64,000 bases of DNA, taken from contig CM077826.1 of assembly GCA_039720395.1 (NCBI GenBank), forward strand, positions 32,298,810-32,362,809. The letters are read 5' to 3'. The notes under the pieces were generated by a model that ran no database searches, was not told the origin of the DNA, and worked only from the letters and a program-made list of their open reading frames with translations. Shown in pieces: positions 21,646 to 33,700 of this stretch. Each line of letters starts with the position of its first letter. Positions within the stretch are counted from its first letter, which is position 1. Made by a program: the position numbers and the translations under genes. Origin of the DNA: Liquidambar formosana. Lineage: Eukaryota > Streptophyta > Magnoliopsida > Saxifragales > Altingiaceae.

Positions 21646-23173
21646 AGGAAAATGAGTGAAATTAACGATAAACAATTTATTCATGTAAAATTGAGGATGG
21701 TAAAGCATAATTTTCAATTTACAACGGACCAAACTTCAGTGTGTGAAGCCGTATAGTGTTGTTCTTTCTAGGAAGAAAAAAAAAAAAAAAAAGGGCAAAC
21801 ATTGGTATAGTGACTTAAGTTTTTAATCTTTTTTCTTTTATCTTATCTTGCACTCTTATTTTCTTTTATTAATAAATTATAGGTGAATAGCACATGATTT
21901 AGAACTCTCATAGAATGCTGGGTTGTTTTATGATGCTTGAAACTCCTTTATTTGATTAAAAAAAAAAAAAACTTAAGGCTGATTTTTGCAGTCTATGCTT
22001 TTATGTCTTTCATTTTCCAAAAGGGAATTCAACAATTTCCCAACTACGTCTAAACAGAGATAATCTCAATATTGCAAAAATGTAAAAGTTCGAGAGAAAT
22101 ACATGCTAATACAGAGTAAATAAAGATAATAAAACATTATTATTATTTAAATTAACTTTTCAATGGCCAAAAAAATAAATAAATAAAAGGAAAATAAAGT
22201 GATCTTCAACATCCAAAACATAGTTATATTTATCAATCAACTGCTCAGCTTACTGTGTAACACCATGAACAACAATCTTGTTAATTAACCTTTGATGCAA
22301 AAAACTCTGAGTCCACACATTTTCTAGCAGGGGACCACCCATGGGCGAGACCAAGAACTTCGTGAAAGATTTGAAAAACATCTCTCCGTTCAACCCCAAA
22401 ATGAACTGTTTATATCCCAAACGTGAACACTACTTGCCTTCACCAAAGGTGGAGGTGCCCCTCCCTACCTCTATTCATTTTCTACCACCTATCATAAATA
22501 TTTTAGAAAAATATGAATTTAAAAACAAAAACAAACAAGTAAACGGATATGGACACCTGGACAAGCATTCATATTAATGTAAACATGTAACACACAAAGA
22601 TAGACTTATTAAAATGTGTTCACAATTATGTAAATATGTGAATGCATGAACACCATCAATTCTCCTTATTTATTTGGACAAGTGGCGAAATATGAGTGAG
22701 AGGTGAGGAGGTGGGGAGGAACTCCTCCACCCTTGGTGGAGGCAAATATTTTCCTTCAAACATTGTAGCCCTAATGAATACTAATTTTAGAATTCTATTT
22801 ATGGCCATTTAACAATGGTTAACCTTAACCTATTCCATTTTTTGTTGCCATAACATTATTTCTATGAGACAAGAAGCTAAATAGGAATTGGTCAAAATTG
22901 GCCACGGATTGAAATTAAAAAACAAGTTTTTTCCGAAAATTGGTCAATAGGCTATATAGGTCCATGTCGGTCCATACTCATGTGGGACCCACATGGAGGA
23001 TGTGGGACCCACGTGTACCTCATTCCTTGTGGCTAGAATGGAAGGAAGGCAATAAAAAATGGTAGTAGGAATGATATCTTCTTAGATCAACACCTTTTAA
23101 TGCCCCCAACATTTTCGAAGAAACTAAGGGGATATGATAGTTAAGCATTATTGCATTGGCTTAAGAATTCGAA
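21646..23173. other. Intergenic, nothing recognised
   Basis: Low-GC sequence with A-runs. A short tandem repeat of ATGTGGGACCCAC lies at about 22980-23015. A 78-codon frame at 22341 has no recognisable features. Confidence 0.45.
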
Positions 23174-23189
23174 GTGAGACTGTTCGAAC

Positions 23190-24965
23190 TCATCAGACCG
23201 AGCTTCTTTTGCACATGTAATGATTGGGATTCATTGGAAAATAGAATTCTGAAGTTATATTGTTACAAAGTCATGCCTTTTGGATTGAAAAATGCAGAAG
23301 GCAACAGTACCAAGATCCACTACAACCCTTTTGCACGACATGATTTTCATAGAAGTGGAAGTGTACATTGATGATATGATTGCAAAGTTCACAAATAGAC
23401 AAGGGCATGTGGTCGCATTGGCAAAGTGAGCGTATTTGAAAGTATAAGCTTAGACTTAATCCCCAAAGGTGTACAGTTGGAGTTACCACTGGTAAATTAC
23501 TTGTTTCATGATAACACAGTGTGGCATCAAAGTGGATCTAAGCAAAATTAAGGCTACCAAGGAGATGCCACCATCTAAAATAAGGAAATTTGAAGATTCC
23601 TAAGGAGACTACAGTATATCATTCAATTAATTGCTCAGCTTACTACTATATGTGAGTCGGTTTTCAGGTTGCTAAAGAGGGGTGCACCTAAAGAATGGAG
23701 TATTGATTGTCGATCAGGAGGCCTTCAAGACCATCAAGTGTTATCTGAGTAAGCCACCAATTTTGGTCCTACCTAGACTGGGAGAACCATTGCTGCTTTA
23801 CCTCATCGTCATGGAGATAGTGGAGATAGCAATAGGGAAAATGTCGGGTACATATTTGGAAGAGTACTAGTCAAAGATGGAAAATGCAATTAATTACTTT
23901 AAGTAAGAAGATGACTGACTATGAGGTCAATAATAATAATTTGGAAAAGACGTGTGGCTTTGGTATGGGCCTCTTAAAAGCTCTACCATTACATGATGTC
24001 TTTCTAAGTATTCCTCTTTAGTCTCATGGACCATTTGAAGGACCTGGCTGAGAAAACTACTTTGAATTACCGAAATGTTGTCGATGCTTTTGTTGGAATT
24101 CAATATCAAGTATGTGGTTCAGAAATTGGTTAAAAGAAGAGCCATTTCCAAACACTTAGTAGAATACTTTGTCAACCGTGAAAGTTGTTAATTAGTGGTT
24201 CCTAAATAAAGAAGTATTGGAAATAGAGAAGAAGCCTTGGATGGTCTATTTTGATAGGACTACCAATAGAAGAGGATTTGGTATGGGGGTTCTGTTAATC
24301 TCTCCAAATGATGCTCATACTTCACTCAAAGTGAAGTTGGAGTTTGAGGCTACGAATAATATTGTCGAGTATGAAACTTGTATTCTAGGATTGGAGGCTA
24401 CATTGGAGTTAGGAATTGATGAATTGGAGGTGTATGAGGATTTTGCTCTTATTATTTGCTAGAAAAGGAGAATGGAAAACTTAGGATGAGAAGCTATTGC
24501 CCTACCATGCTTACCAAGAGGCATTGATAAGGCAGTTTAATAAGAATCGAGTTTCATTAATTGTCAAGGGTGAAAAAACCATTTTGGAGGCGTTAGCCAC
24601 TATGGCATCCATAATTGAAATTCCACAATGAAGAAGTGTGTCCGTTGGTGATAGAAAAGAGAGAGAACTAATATATTCCTGTGTAATTCGGGATGAATGG
24701 ATAGCAAATGATCATCATCTATAGTTCTATTATATATAGAATTTCGTGGAGAAATGGGTGCCCTAAAGGGACATAGAAGACATACCCTCAAGAGATTGGC
24801 TACTCATTACAAAATGTGTGGAGGAAGGTTATACAGGTGATCTCATGATGAAATCCACTTGCCTTGTGTGACTGAAGAGGAAGCTTAGCGGATAATTCAA
24901 GAGGTTCATGAAGGCATAGGGCCGAGCACTGCGTATGAATGGTTACATGCTAGCTAAAAAGATTG
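23190..24965 (+). pseudogene. Degenerate Tat-gypsy pol relic (RT, RNase H, aRNH, integrase zinc finger)
   Basis: The plus-strand segments in order are LYCYKVMPFGLKNAEG (RT palm, 23255), a remnant of the catalytic loop near 23360, and EAFKTIKCYLSKPPILVLPR (23695). Then come KPWMVYFDRTTNRRGFGMGV and FEATNNIVEYETCILGLEA (aRNH, 24232-24420), and RMNGYMLAKKIV (integrase zinc region, about 24935). It shows many stops and deletions. The closest relative in the window is the pol at 5110-8460, in the opposite orientation. It ends abruptly near 24965 and no LTRs are found. Confidence 0.75.
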
Positions 24966-25479
24966 TTGACTCTAGTAAGAGCTAACCAAATGCAAATTAA
25001 AAAGTAAATAACTAGTAAAATGAAAGAATTTTAAAAAATAAATAAACAAACATACAAACAAACAAAAAAACTTAATGCTTGTCAAATGAGGAAAGCAAAT
25101 TCTTGTTTGACAAGTAGTAACAGAAAATAAAAGTATGAAACAATTGAGGAAAAAAAATTGAAGAAAAAAATGAACTTAAAATTTGAAATAAATCATAAGG
25201 AATGAATCGGTGTCATGTTGCATCCAAACCCTATATTGGTCTTGGAAATTGTTACCAAGAATGTAAATCAAGTTCAATTCTTAATTCAGGTACCTCTAAC
25301 ATAATGTGAAAATGGACGCCAGTGAGCTGAAATTAAGCCACCACGAACCATAACCGTTGGTATAAAAACGTGATTAGGGATCCAAAATTGACGGTTAGGT
25401 CCAAAATGAATAAAAGTAACTTCATGTTACCAAAGTATAAGCAAGGAGGTTCATTAAGTGGCGAAGACATAGAAGGGTT
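24966..25479. other. Intergenic, A-rich, nothing recognised
   Basis: A-rich sequence with AAACAAACAAACAT-type simple repeats and no supported gene. Confidence 0.45.
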
Positions 25480-25499
25480 GTGATCAGAATAGACCCTGG

Positions 25500-25800
25500 G
25501 AAGAGTGAAACAATATGTAGAAAACTAAGGTGTTCAACCAACTATCAGATGCCAAACTCCTATCTAATCTCATTTCAACATGTTGAATAATTCCCCTGCC
25601 ATTTGTCCATGTGAATTAAGATTCTTTGGTAGAAAAAATGAACGAGGCTACAATCATCATAAAAAGACATAAAATCCTCACAAGAACCCCTCCTTGTTTT
25701 TCCTGTGCTCCTAACTTCATTAAAATCTCTCATGATTAGCCAAGAGCCATCCCAACCATCCTTAATAGCAGATAAATCTTACCATAATTTTCTTCTGCTA
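25500..25800 (-). pseudogene. L1-type LINE endonuclease fragment
   Basis: The minus strand encodes GWDGSWLIMRDFNEVRSTGK, TRRGSCEDFMSFYDDCSL and then, after a +1 frame change, FTWTNGRGIIQHVEMRLDRS. This follows the LINE ORF2 AP-endonuclease order (DFNE, GG-like, C-L, FTW-N, LDR). GDFNE is changed to RDFNE. It is broken and short; no RT domain is nearby. Confidence 0.75.
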
Positions 25801-25954
25801 GTATGACTAGTCTTGGCATAGACAAAAGATGGTAACACTCAGACCCATCAAAGACATATTTTAAAGTAACCTGTTGATATGATATATGATGCCATGATAA
25901 TAATATTAGAAATAACAAATAAAACCCAAAGAGATGGTAGTTCATCACCTCTCT

Positions 25955-26560
25955 TTAGAGCTGCAAACGAGTCAAGTCGAGCTCATGAACTCATTAGGCT
26001 TGGTTCACTAAGAAGTTTGTTTGTTTACATTCGAGTCAAGCTTTTAACGAGTCTAAAATATTATGATCAAGTTTGGCTTGGTAGAAATAAATGAAGCTTT
26101 GGCTTGGTTTGATTAACCTTAACATGTCAAGCTTGAACTCAGTGAGAAATATTTACAATGACCAATGACCCCCTTTTTTTTTATAGGCAAAGACAAATTT
26201 ATTAAAAGTAAGTTCAAAACACCATTCCACCAAGACAACACCTGATAAAAAAATTTAAACTGCAAACAATAAATGAGATAAGCCTTAATAAATTTAAGAT
26301 TATTTATATTGGGGCAATTGTAGCCCCACTCTTGCACCCACTAACGGTCTTACTAACGAGCCTTTAACAATCTTCGTTCTCAAGCTATTAACAAGTTTGT
26401 TCATGAGTCCTATTAAGCCAAACTTTGGTCTATTTGAGGTTGGCTTATTTACTAGATGAGCCTAAAATTTAGGCTTAAACTTGGCTTGTTTAATAATCAA
26501 TCGAATTCAAGCCAAGCCCTTATTGAGCTTGTTCACCAGCTTGTTCAACTTAAAACAGAA
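25955..26560. repeat. Interspersed non-coding repeat (GAGTCAAG/CTCATGAAC type)
   Basis: Both ends carry repeated words such as CGAGTCAAG, AAGCTT-GGCTTGG and TTGAGCTTGTTCA in both orientations. An unrelated stretch (about 26150-26340) lies in the middle. The pattern resembles widespread plant non-coding repeats, but no class can be assigned by eye. Confidence 0.35.
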
Positions 26561-26791
26561 CTATTCTTGTAGGGGTATTACCTACCCCTCTTATATTCCA
26601 TTAAACCATGTTCATTCAACAACCTGCAAAGAAGACTTACCCCTAGTAGGGTATCCCTCTGCCCAAAAAATTGCTTTTTTTTTTTTTTTCTTTTTTTGGG
26701 TTCATGCTTTGGTTTCTTTAATTTCTTCCTTTAAGATCTTGAAATAACCTTTTGAAGAGGCTGTGGAGATTCCTTAGTAGCATCCAAAGCA

Positions 26792-27340
26792 TTAAGCACA
26801 TCGGTGTTCAGAAGATTTGTCCACAAAGGTACAAGTAGAGCAATCAGTGGTCAACATGGTAGAAGCAAAGTGAGATGTATTGACCTTTGAATTATGATCA
26901 AAATACGCAATAGTGGAAGTCTCTTGATGTTGATCCAAATCCTCCATATGAAATATCTCTCCCCATGATTTAGAAACAAAAGAAATAACAGCCACACGAT
27001 TATTAGGAGCATCAGCATTAGTGGGAAGTCTCTTTGAATTATGATCAAAATACGCAATAGTGGAAATCTCTTGGTGTTGTCATGATGCTCCTAATTAGAT
27101 AGACTATTAGGAGCATCAGAGTTGGCAAAAGAAATAGCTTCATCCGTATTGTCAACAGGGGGACTAACAATAAAGTTGACCCCTTTTAAAGCATTTGAAT
27201 TAACAGCCACACTATTGTTACGAACCATACCAAAAGATTTCTTAATTAAATCTTCATTGTTATTACCAATACGCACCTCGGTGACGTGTGAATTAACTTT
27301 GATATATACATGTCTCAGAAATCTTGGGTAGACGAGAACA
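26792..27340 (-). other. Possible LINE ORF1 relic with an internal direct repeat
   Basis: A segment TGAATTATGATCAAAATACG plus the following ~25 bases occurs at about 26887 and again at about 27037. A minus-strand 61-codon frame (27091-27276) contains RIGNNNEDLIKKSFGMVRNN. It lies upstream of the LINE endonuclease relic on the same strand, where ORF1 would be, but no zinc knuckle is seen. Unrecognised otherwise. Confidence 0.3.
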
Positions 27341-27639
27341 TGAACTTCCCCTCATTTCTTGTTCATCAAAATCATCCCAAGGTGGAGTGTGTGTATATAT
27401 ATATATAGACAAAATCAAATTATATCTATGTAAAACCTTACACACTGTCAATTTCATTTTGTTAACATCTACATTTTGCCAAACACGTCACTAGATTAGA
27501 TATTATTCTCATGCATGCCAAGTTTCTCATTGCGTCTTTAGTTATAAACGTCTAATTTGTAAGTCATTGTTTTTCTAAAGAAATAACAATTTGAGGTATT
27601 CTATGGATCTCATAATCTCCATATTCACGTCAATCCTTT

Positions 27640-27694
27640 TTCTTTTTCTTTTTTTTTTTTTTTTTTCTTTCTTTTTTTTTTTTTTTTTTTTTTT
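27640..27694. repeat. Long poly(T)-rich tract
   Basis: An almost pure T run with a few C. It could be a retroposon tail on the minus strand or simple slippage. Confidence 0.6.
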
Positions 27695-27794
27695 GTAATG
27701 AACATAGAAGGGACACATAATCCAACTGTAACCCTAGCAAGACGTGAGTCCTACAAAGAAAATAGTGTAAAATGTATGACAGTATAGTGTAAAA

Positions 27795-30063
27795 CTAGCC
27801 TTAGGACCCGTGCGATGCACAGATTAATTTATAAAAAATAATATTATTAGCAAATTAGAATTTTAACAGAATACTTATTTTCTAAAATAGTAAAATGTAT
27901 TTGTTAATATAATATGCCAATTAAATTTAAAAGATATAGACAAAAATAAATAAAATAATTCAATCAAAATAATCTTTGGTATAATGTTAGCATAATATAT
28001 CACACAAAATTTAATTATACTCTTGAAAAAGATAAATTATTTTGAAAAACAATTAATTTAATGGTGGAAACTTGTAAAAAATAAAGGAATTGACACGTTA
28101 TGATATTTGGTGGAAAAAGATTAAAATTCTTTAGAGCTTAACCCATCCCACAATCATGGTTTTAACATGTTAGTATATACCAAAGCAAGTATAACCATTA
28201 AAGGTGTCTCGAAATCCGACGGTAGAAATTGTAAAATGCATGACAATAATGAATCTTGACCTTTCATGAGGTTTCAAGTGGGTTGCACAAAGAGTGAAAA
28301 ACCATGGGAAAAAATATCAAAAATATATTTGAGATTAGAGCATAAAAAAATGAGAGAAAAGTCTAAACTGAGAAAAAGAATAGTAAAAAAAGGCATAAGG
28401 AGAAGAAAATAAGAGAAAATATAAATCTTTTCAACTTTATGTAATTAACCATATGAAAGAATTTTGATTAAAATATTTTTTTTTTAATTTTTTATTCGTG
28501 TCGGAAGTAAATTGGGAGAATCTAAAGATTCCGGAAATCATGTTTTCTTTTTTAATCCTCTTTTCCTTTATTTGTCTTTCTTTTTAATTATGTCTATTTA
28601 TAGTTTTATATGTTCAATTTTTAAGAGGGGAAATGAATAGGCATAAAGAAAACGGAGAAATATAGTACAATCTATTAAGTTTGGGTTGAACATTGTATAG
28701 TGTGGGGTTTTTAATCCTTCTACATAAAAACAAAGAAATATACAGTGAATACCAAGCGTCAACTTACCTCCACTATGTAAGAAAGAGCAAGTAATACCAA
28801 AAGAAAAAAAGAAAAAAAAATGGTGAGGAATTTACTTTTTGGTGACCACTTCCCAGCTTGATACCAAACAAAGAAAGTTAGTAGTCCTTTTGAAGCACTT
28901 ATCAAATCAATTTGTAGCAAGTTGATAGACAATATCCTTTTGTGGTATTAGATTGGAAAATCACTACTAAAATGTAATTTTGCTAAAAAGGTATTCTCCA
29001 CCTCACTGTTTCAGCACGTGAAAGCCCAAAAAAAAAAAAAAAAAAAAAAGGGTAAAAAACTCTTATATGAACACGTGGCACACAACAATGTGCCTTTCCT
29101 CCGTTTTAGTATGTATATATATAATACACACCCGTGATGGTAGTTCAGATGGTAAAAAACCGCGGCTATAAAATTATAAATCTTGAGTTCGTGTCTTCGC
29201 TCCTCTGCTACCAAATACATGGACTTGAGAATGGTTTATGCATTATGGAAATTAGTTTGGATCTAACAGTTTGAGATACTCCTTGTTTGGCAAAAGTGTA
29301 TTTGCACAATTTTGAAAGTATTTTTAGAGTTTTCTAAGCAATTTGATATGTTAATACATATTCCGGTGTGTCGTATTTTCTTTTTTAATCATTATTGCTT
29401 TTATTTGTCTCCCTTTGTTATTATAAATATTTATAATTTTATACGTTTAACTTTTGGGAAATGAGATGAATAAACATAAAAAAAACGAATAAATATGATA
29501 TAGTCTACTAAGTTTGGGTTGAACATTGTATAATATAGATTTTTCGATTTTTCCACATAAAAATAAAAAGATATGCAGTGTACACCAAGCGTCAACCTAC
29601 TTATACCGCTTGAAAAAGAGCAGTGAAAACCAAAAAATAGAAAAGTTAGACAATTTACCTTTTGGTGATCACTTCTCAACTTAATACCAAACACGAAACA
29701 TTAGTAGTCCTTTTGAAGTATGTATATAGTCAATGTGTAGCAAATTGGCAGAGAATATTCTTTCTTTGACATTAAGTTGGAAATTGATTACTAAAAAATA
29801 ATTTCTCCAAAAGTCATATCTTTTTGGGAAAATTACTTTTCAGTGATTCTTTCTCAACTTAATACGAAAAAAAGAAAACTGATAGTTATTTTGATGTAAG
29901 TATACAGGTAATTTGTAGCAAGTTGATAGATATTGTCCTTTTTTGGCATTAGATTGAACAATGGTCACTAAAAGGTAATTTTACCTTTATTCCTTACTGT
30001 TCACAAACGGACACGTGGCAGCAAAGGGAGGCATTTCCTCCGTTTTAGTATATATATAATAGA
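27795..30063 (-). mobile_element. Non-autonomous Helitron
   Basis: On the minus strand the element starts TCTATTATATATATACT (30063) and ends in a short hairpin, GTGC-ATC-GCAC, followed about 10 bases later by CTAG (27795). It is flanked by A on the left and T on the right, as expected for A^T insertion without duplication. There is no Rep/helicase coding sequence. Segments are repeated inside: about 28530-28990 resembles 29370-29810, 29820-30063 is a third partial copy, and a second copy of the 5' end (CCTCCGTTTTAGTATGTATA) lies near 29100. Confidence 0.75.
29130..29215 (+). other. tRNA-like (SINE-type) segment inside the Helitron
   Basis: GGTAGTTCAGATGG (29139-29152) resembles an RNA polymerase III A box. 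GAGTTCGTGTC (29184-29194) resembles a B box at workable spacing. There is no complete cloverleaf and no tail or target duplication, so this may be a SINE head fragment or chance. Confidence 0.35.
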
Positions 30064-30780
30064 TGAATGACAGTTTTACATCGTATAATTTCATACTAAT
30101 CCATATATAGAGATATATACAAACATGTGTATATATAAATGTGTGTTTATATGGATCTTCCTGTGAGGACATGCAAATGTAAGTTACATCAACATCATGC
30201 ATTAGGAGTTATACCCCTACATTGGTGGGTTATGAGATAAACCAATGCATTATGCTGATATTACATTAAAACATCCTCACAAGACTAGTCCCATATAAAT
30301 ATACATACATAGTCCTGATCAGGTCAACACGTATTGATATAAGTATATCAGCACCATGCAGTAAAGATAGTACCCCATTCATTAGCCCAATGTACTCTGT
30401 AACCCACTAATGCACGAGATACAACCTCCAATGCAAATGTTCATATAAGTTATATAAGCACATGCTCACCTAATCATCATCCTATATATATGAACAGTCA
30501 CATGCTATTGGTAGATATCTCAGGAAGCATGAACTACTAAAGTTGCTTCTGCAAAACTACTAAAAGTACAGTTCATAAGAATTAACAAAAAACGGGTACA
30601 AGCCAAGCACTAGGCTACCATCAACAAAATGAAAAAAGGTCTTGGTGGTTGGAAGGAAAACTTTCCAGGGTGTAATCTTTATATACTGCAAAGGCACTGA
30701 AAGCAGAGGAACTGGCACTTCTTTCTGCTTCTATTAGATCTCAACTTCATATAGCCCTGCCCTTTCCCAGCATCTTTACA
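30064..30780. other. Intergenic downstream of the TM9SF gene, with a dispersed repeat
   Basis: About 30312-30495 contains CACGTATTGATATAAG, CCCAATGTACTC-GTAACCCAC and GCACATGCT-ACCT-ATCATC, all shared with 62098-62273. A partial inverted version lies near 30185-30280. The remaining sequence should include the gene's 3' UTR. Confidence 0.55.
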
Positions 30781-33700
30781 TCAATCAATCTTGACAGAAG
30801 AGTATATTTTCCGAACAAACCAGAATGAAGCGTAGAATCCGATTGTTCCCGTCAAGACAAAGAAAGCATATGACACAATTAGCATATACCCAAAGTAAAG
30901 GACGCCTGAAACCAGCTTTGTGATTTCCAACTTGGTGAAAAAGTAGAAAATTGAGTAGAGGAAAAGGTACAACGCAGAGGAGCCAGCAGTCAGGTAAGCC
31001 CTCCACCACCAATGGTAGTCTTCACTGCACAACTGGAAGTAGCAGAGCACAACTGTAATTTCGGCACAAGTGATCAGAAGGATCACAAATACTATGAAAA
31101 GGAAACCAAAGATGTAATAGAACTGGTTCAGCCATATGGATGTCAAGATGAAGAAGAGTTCAATGAAAACGGCTCCAAATGGAAGAATGCCACCAATGAG
31201 TATAGAGAAAACTGGTTTCATGTACCATGCCTGCTCGGGTATCTGCCTTGGTATTTTGTTTGTCTTTACAGGATCTTCAATGGCTGGTTTTTTGAAACCC
31301 AAGTAACTTCCCACAAAGACCAAGGGCACTGATATGCCAAACCATAAGCACACAAGAGCAAACATTGTTCCAAAAGGCACTGCCCCCGAAGATTGCTCCC
31401 CCCAGATTAGGGCATTCAGCACAAAAAAGAAAGCAAAAAGAATGCCTGGAAACATAAATGCAGTTTTTAAGGTATTCCTCTTCCACTCTGTGCCCTTGAA
31501 CATTTTGTATAAACGTGCTGAGGAGTAACCGGCAAACAATCCCATGAAGACCCATAACAGAACCATGGCGGTCATAAGCCCACCTCGGTTGGAAGGTGAT
31601 AAGAAACCCAGCAATGCAAATATCATTGTCACAAGTGTCATTCCAAAGATCTGAACACCTGTCCCGAGATAAACACAGAGTAAGCCAGAATTGATGGGTG
31701 CCCTAAAAACATCTCCATGGACAAGCTTCCATCCCGTTTCCTCCTGAGCCTCATCTTGGGTCTCCAACTGATTATAGTTAGCAATATCTCTGTACAAAGT
31801 TCTCATCATGATCATGGCTACCATGCCAGAAAGGAAGAGAACTATCATTAGAGAGTTTATGATGGAAAACCAGTGGATCTGATCATCATTCATGAGAAGG
31901 TATGTGTCCCAACGTGATGCCCATTTGATTTCACTGGCCTGGAAAAGTACAACAAAATAATAAGAAACATAGGAGCATGACAAAAACTGTACAATAGAGG
32001 AAAAAAACCAAAGGTTTAGAAAGAGAGTACCTTAAAAGAAACATCATATGTAAACACAACCTCCTTATCTGTATCAACTTCTTGTGGAACAGTGCTACCC
32101 GGAATCAAATTTTTGGTGTCTGCATTGCAAGTTGCCAACTTAGGGTTCTTCTCATCCCACTCCTTGTATTCATGATTAATACTGTTTGCAGAAGGTCAAG
32201 TGAGAAGGCAAAACAAAATAAAGATGCTACCCCATTGACAAACCACAGAAAATGAGCCTGTTAAAAAAATAAATAAATACTTGTACTTAGATTATATCAT
32301 GTACACAACCGTAATACACTAGCATGAACAGAATAAATCATTCCAATAAGAAAGGATATCATCTGTTAAGGGGAATTCAGGGTCTGTTGAGTATAGAGAA
32401 CTCAACAAGATGAATGTTTCTTCTAGTGTGACTAATTCCTATAATCCGTTATTCATAGAAAGGCTCTGAAGTTTTGAGGCCCCTCTTTTATAGGAAAAAG
32501 TTCTATTTTACTTGTATGTTTATTATTTGAAAATACTCACATAAAATTCTTGAAGAAAGATATCTTTTCACACATAATCATCCTCAAGGGTAACCTCAAT
32601 CTATGCGAAACAAGGTTTGTAGAATAAAGATGTCTCTTTTATTTTAAAATAATAATAATAATTAATTAATTTACTAAAATTTTTGCTTTCAGAATTTGAA
32701 AGTTAACCATATACCCAACTTCAAACAAATCAACTTTACATTAACATGGAAATGCATGATGAAAGAGAAATGCATGATGGACCAAAAACAATGCACAGGA
32801 GCAGGAGAGACAGATAGACAGAGAGAGTGGAACCTGTTAGGAGTAACCTCGAACCCAACAATTCGAGCTGAATCAGTCTCATCATCCTTGTGATACATGA
32901 CTCTAAAGCTCAAGTGGTTATTGATGAAATACTTTTCATCTTTGCTCTGCAGAAGTAAATAACCGTGTAAAATAACAATACATTTGGGAGAATTCAATAA
33001 AAGCCTCATTACAAAGGCAAAGCGAAGGCAAGCGTTTTACTCCTTACAAGGTGAGGCACATGCCTCAAGGCATAAAGCATGAGCATATTTATGTTTCCTT
33101 CTCTATATTATTAATAGTTTTAAGAAATATATAGAAAGTAATAAAGTTAAACAAAACAGAAATTTGATTAGATATAAAATAATTTTTGGAAGCCTCCAGT
33201 CATATTGGGGACCATCTTTCCATGAAGTCAGCCACAATAATGCCAATCGAAACCTTGAACAAGAACAATTGCCTTCCACAACTTACCCCTGCATAATTTC
33301 CTTTAAAACCAACACGAAAACCATGTTCGTAAGTTGTTGACTGACTCCCATCCCTCCTTTGTCTAAGAACAGCAACTGGCAGGTTATCCAGAATCCTGCA
33401 TGCCATTTAAAAGACTTCAGTGTAAACAGAAAATAATGCAGATTGATCACTATAGTAAGCCTAGTCAGTCTACAACAATAAGGATTTCTGCAGCATTCCC
33501 AGGTAGTAACATACACACAGCTGGAACTTAAATATATAACGAATATGAATGGGCATTCCACAGTGCTTACATGTTAACTCGATATTCATCATCAATTTTC
33601 TCCTTAAAATTCTTAGCAGATTCAGCATCCAGCTTCTCTCGACAAGCTACTTTGCATGGCATCTCCTCTCTCATATGAAACTGGGGTAGAATTCATAAGC

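Noticed and set aside
22341..22577. 78-codon plus-strand frame
   Set aside because: No motif, no splice or promoter context; sits among intergenic repeats.
31012..31332. 106-codon plus-strand frame over the TM9SF last exon
   Set aside because: It is the antisense shadow of a well-supported coding exon and has no domain or promoter.
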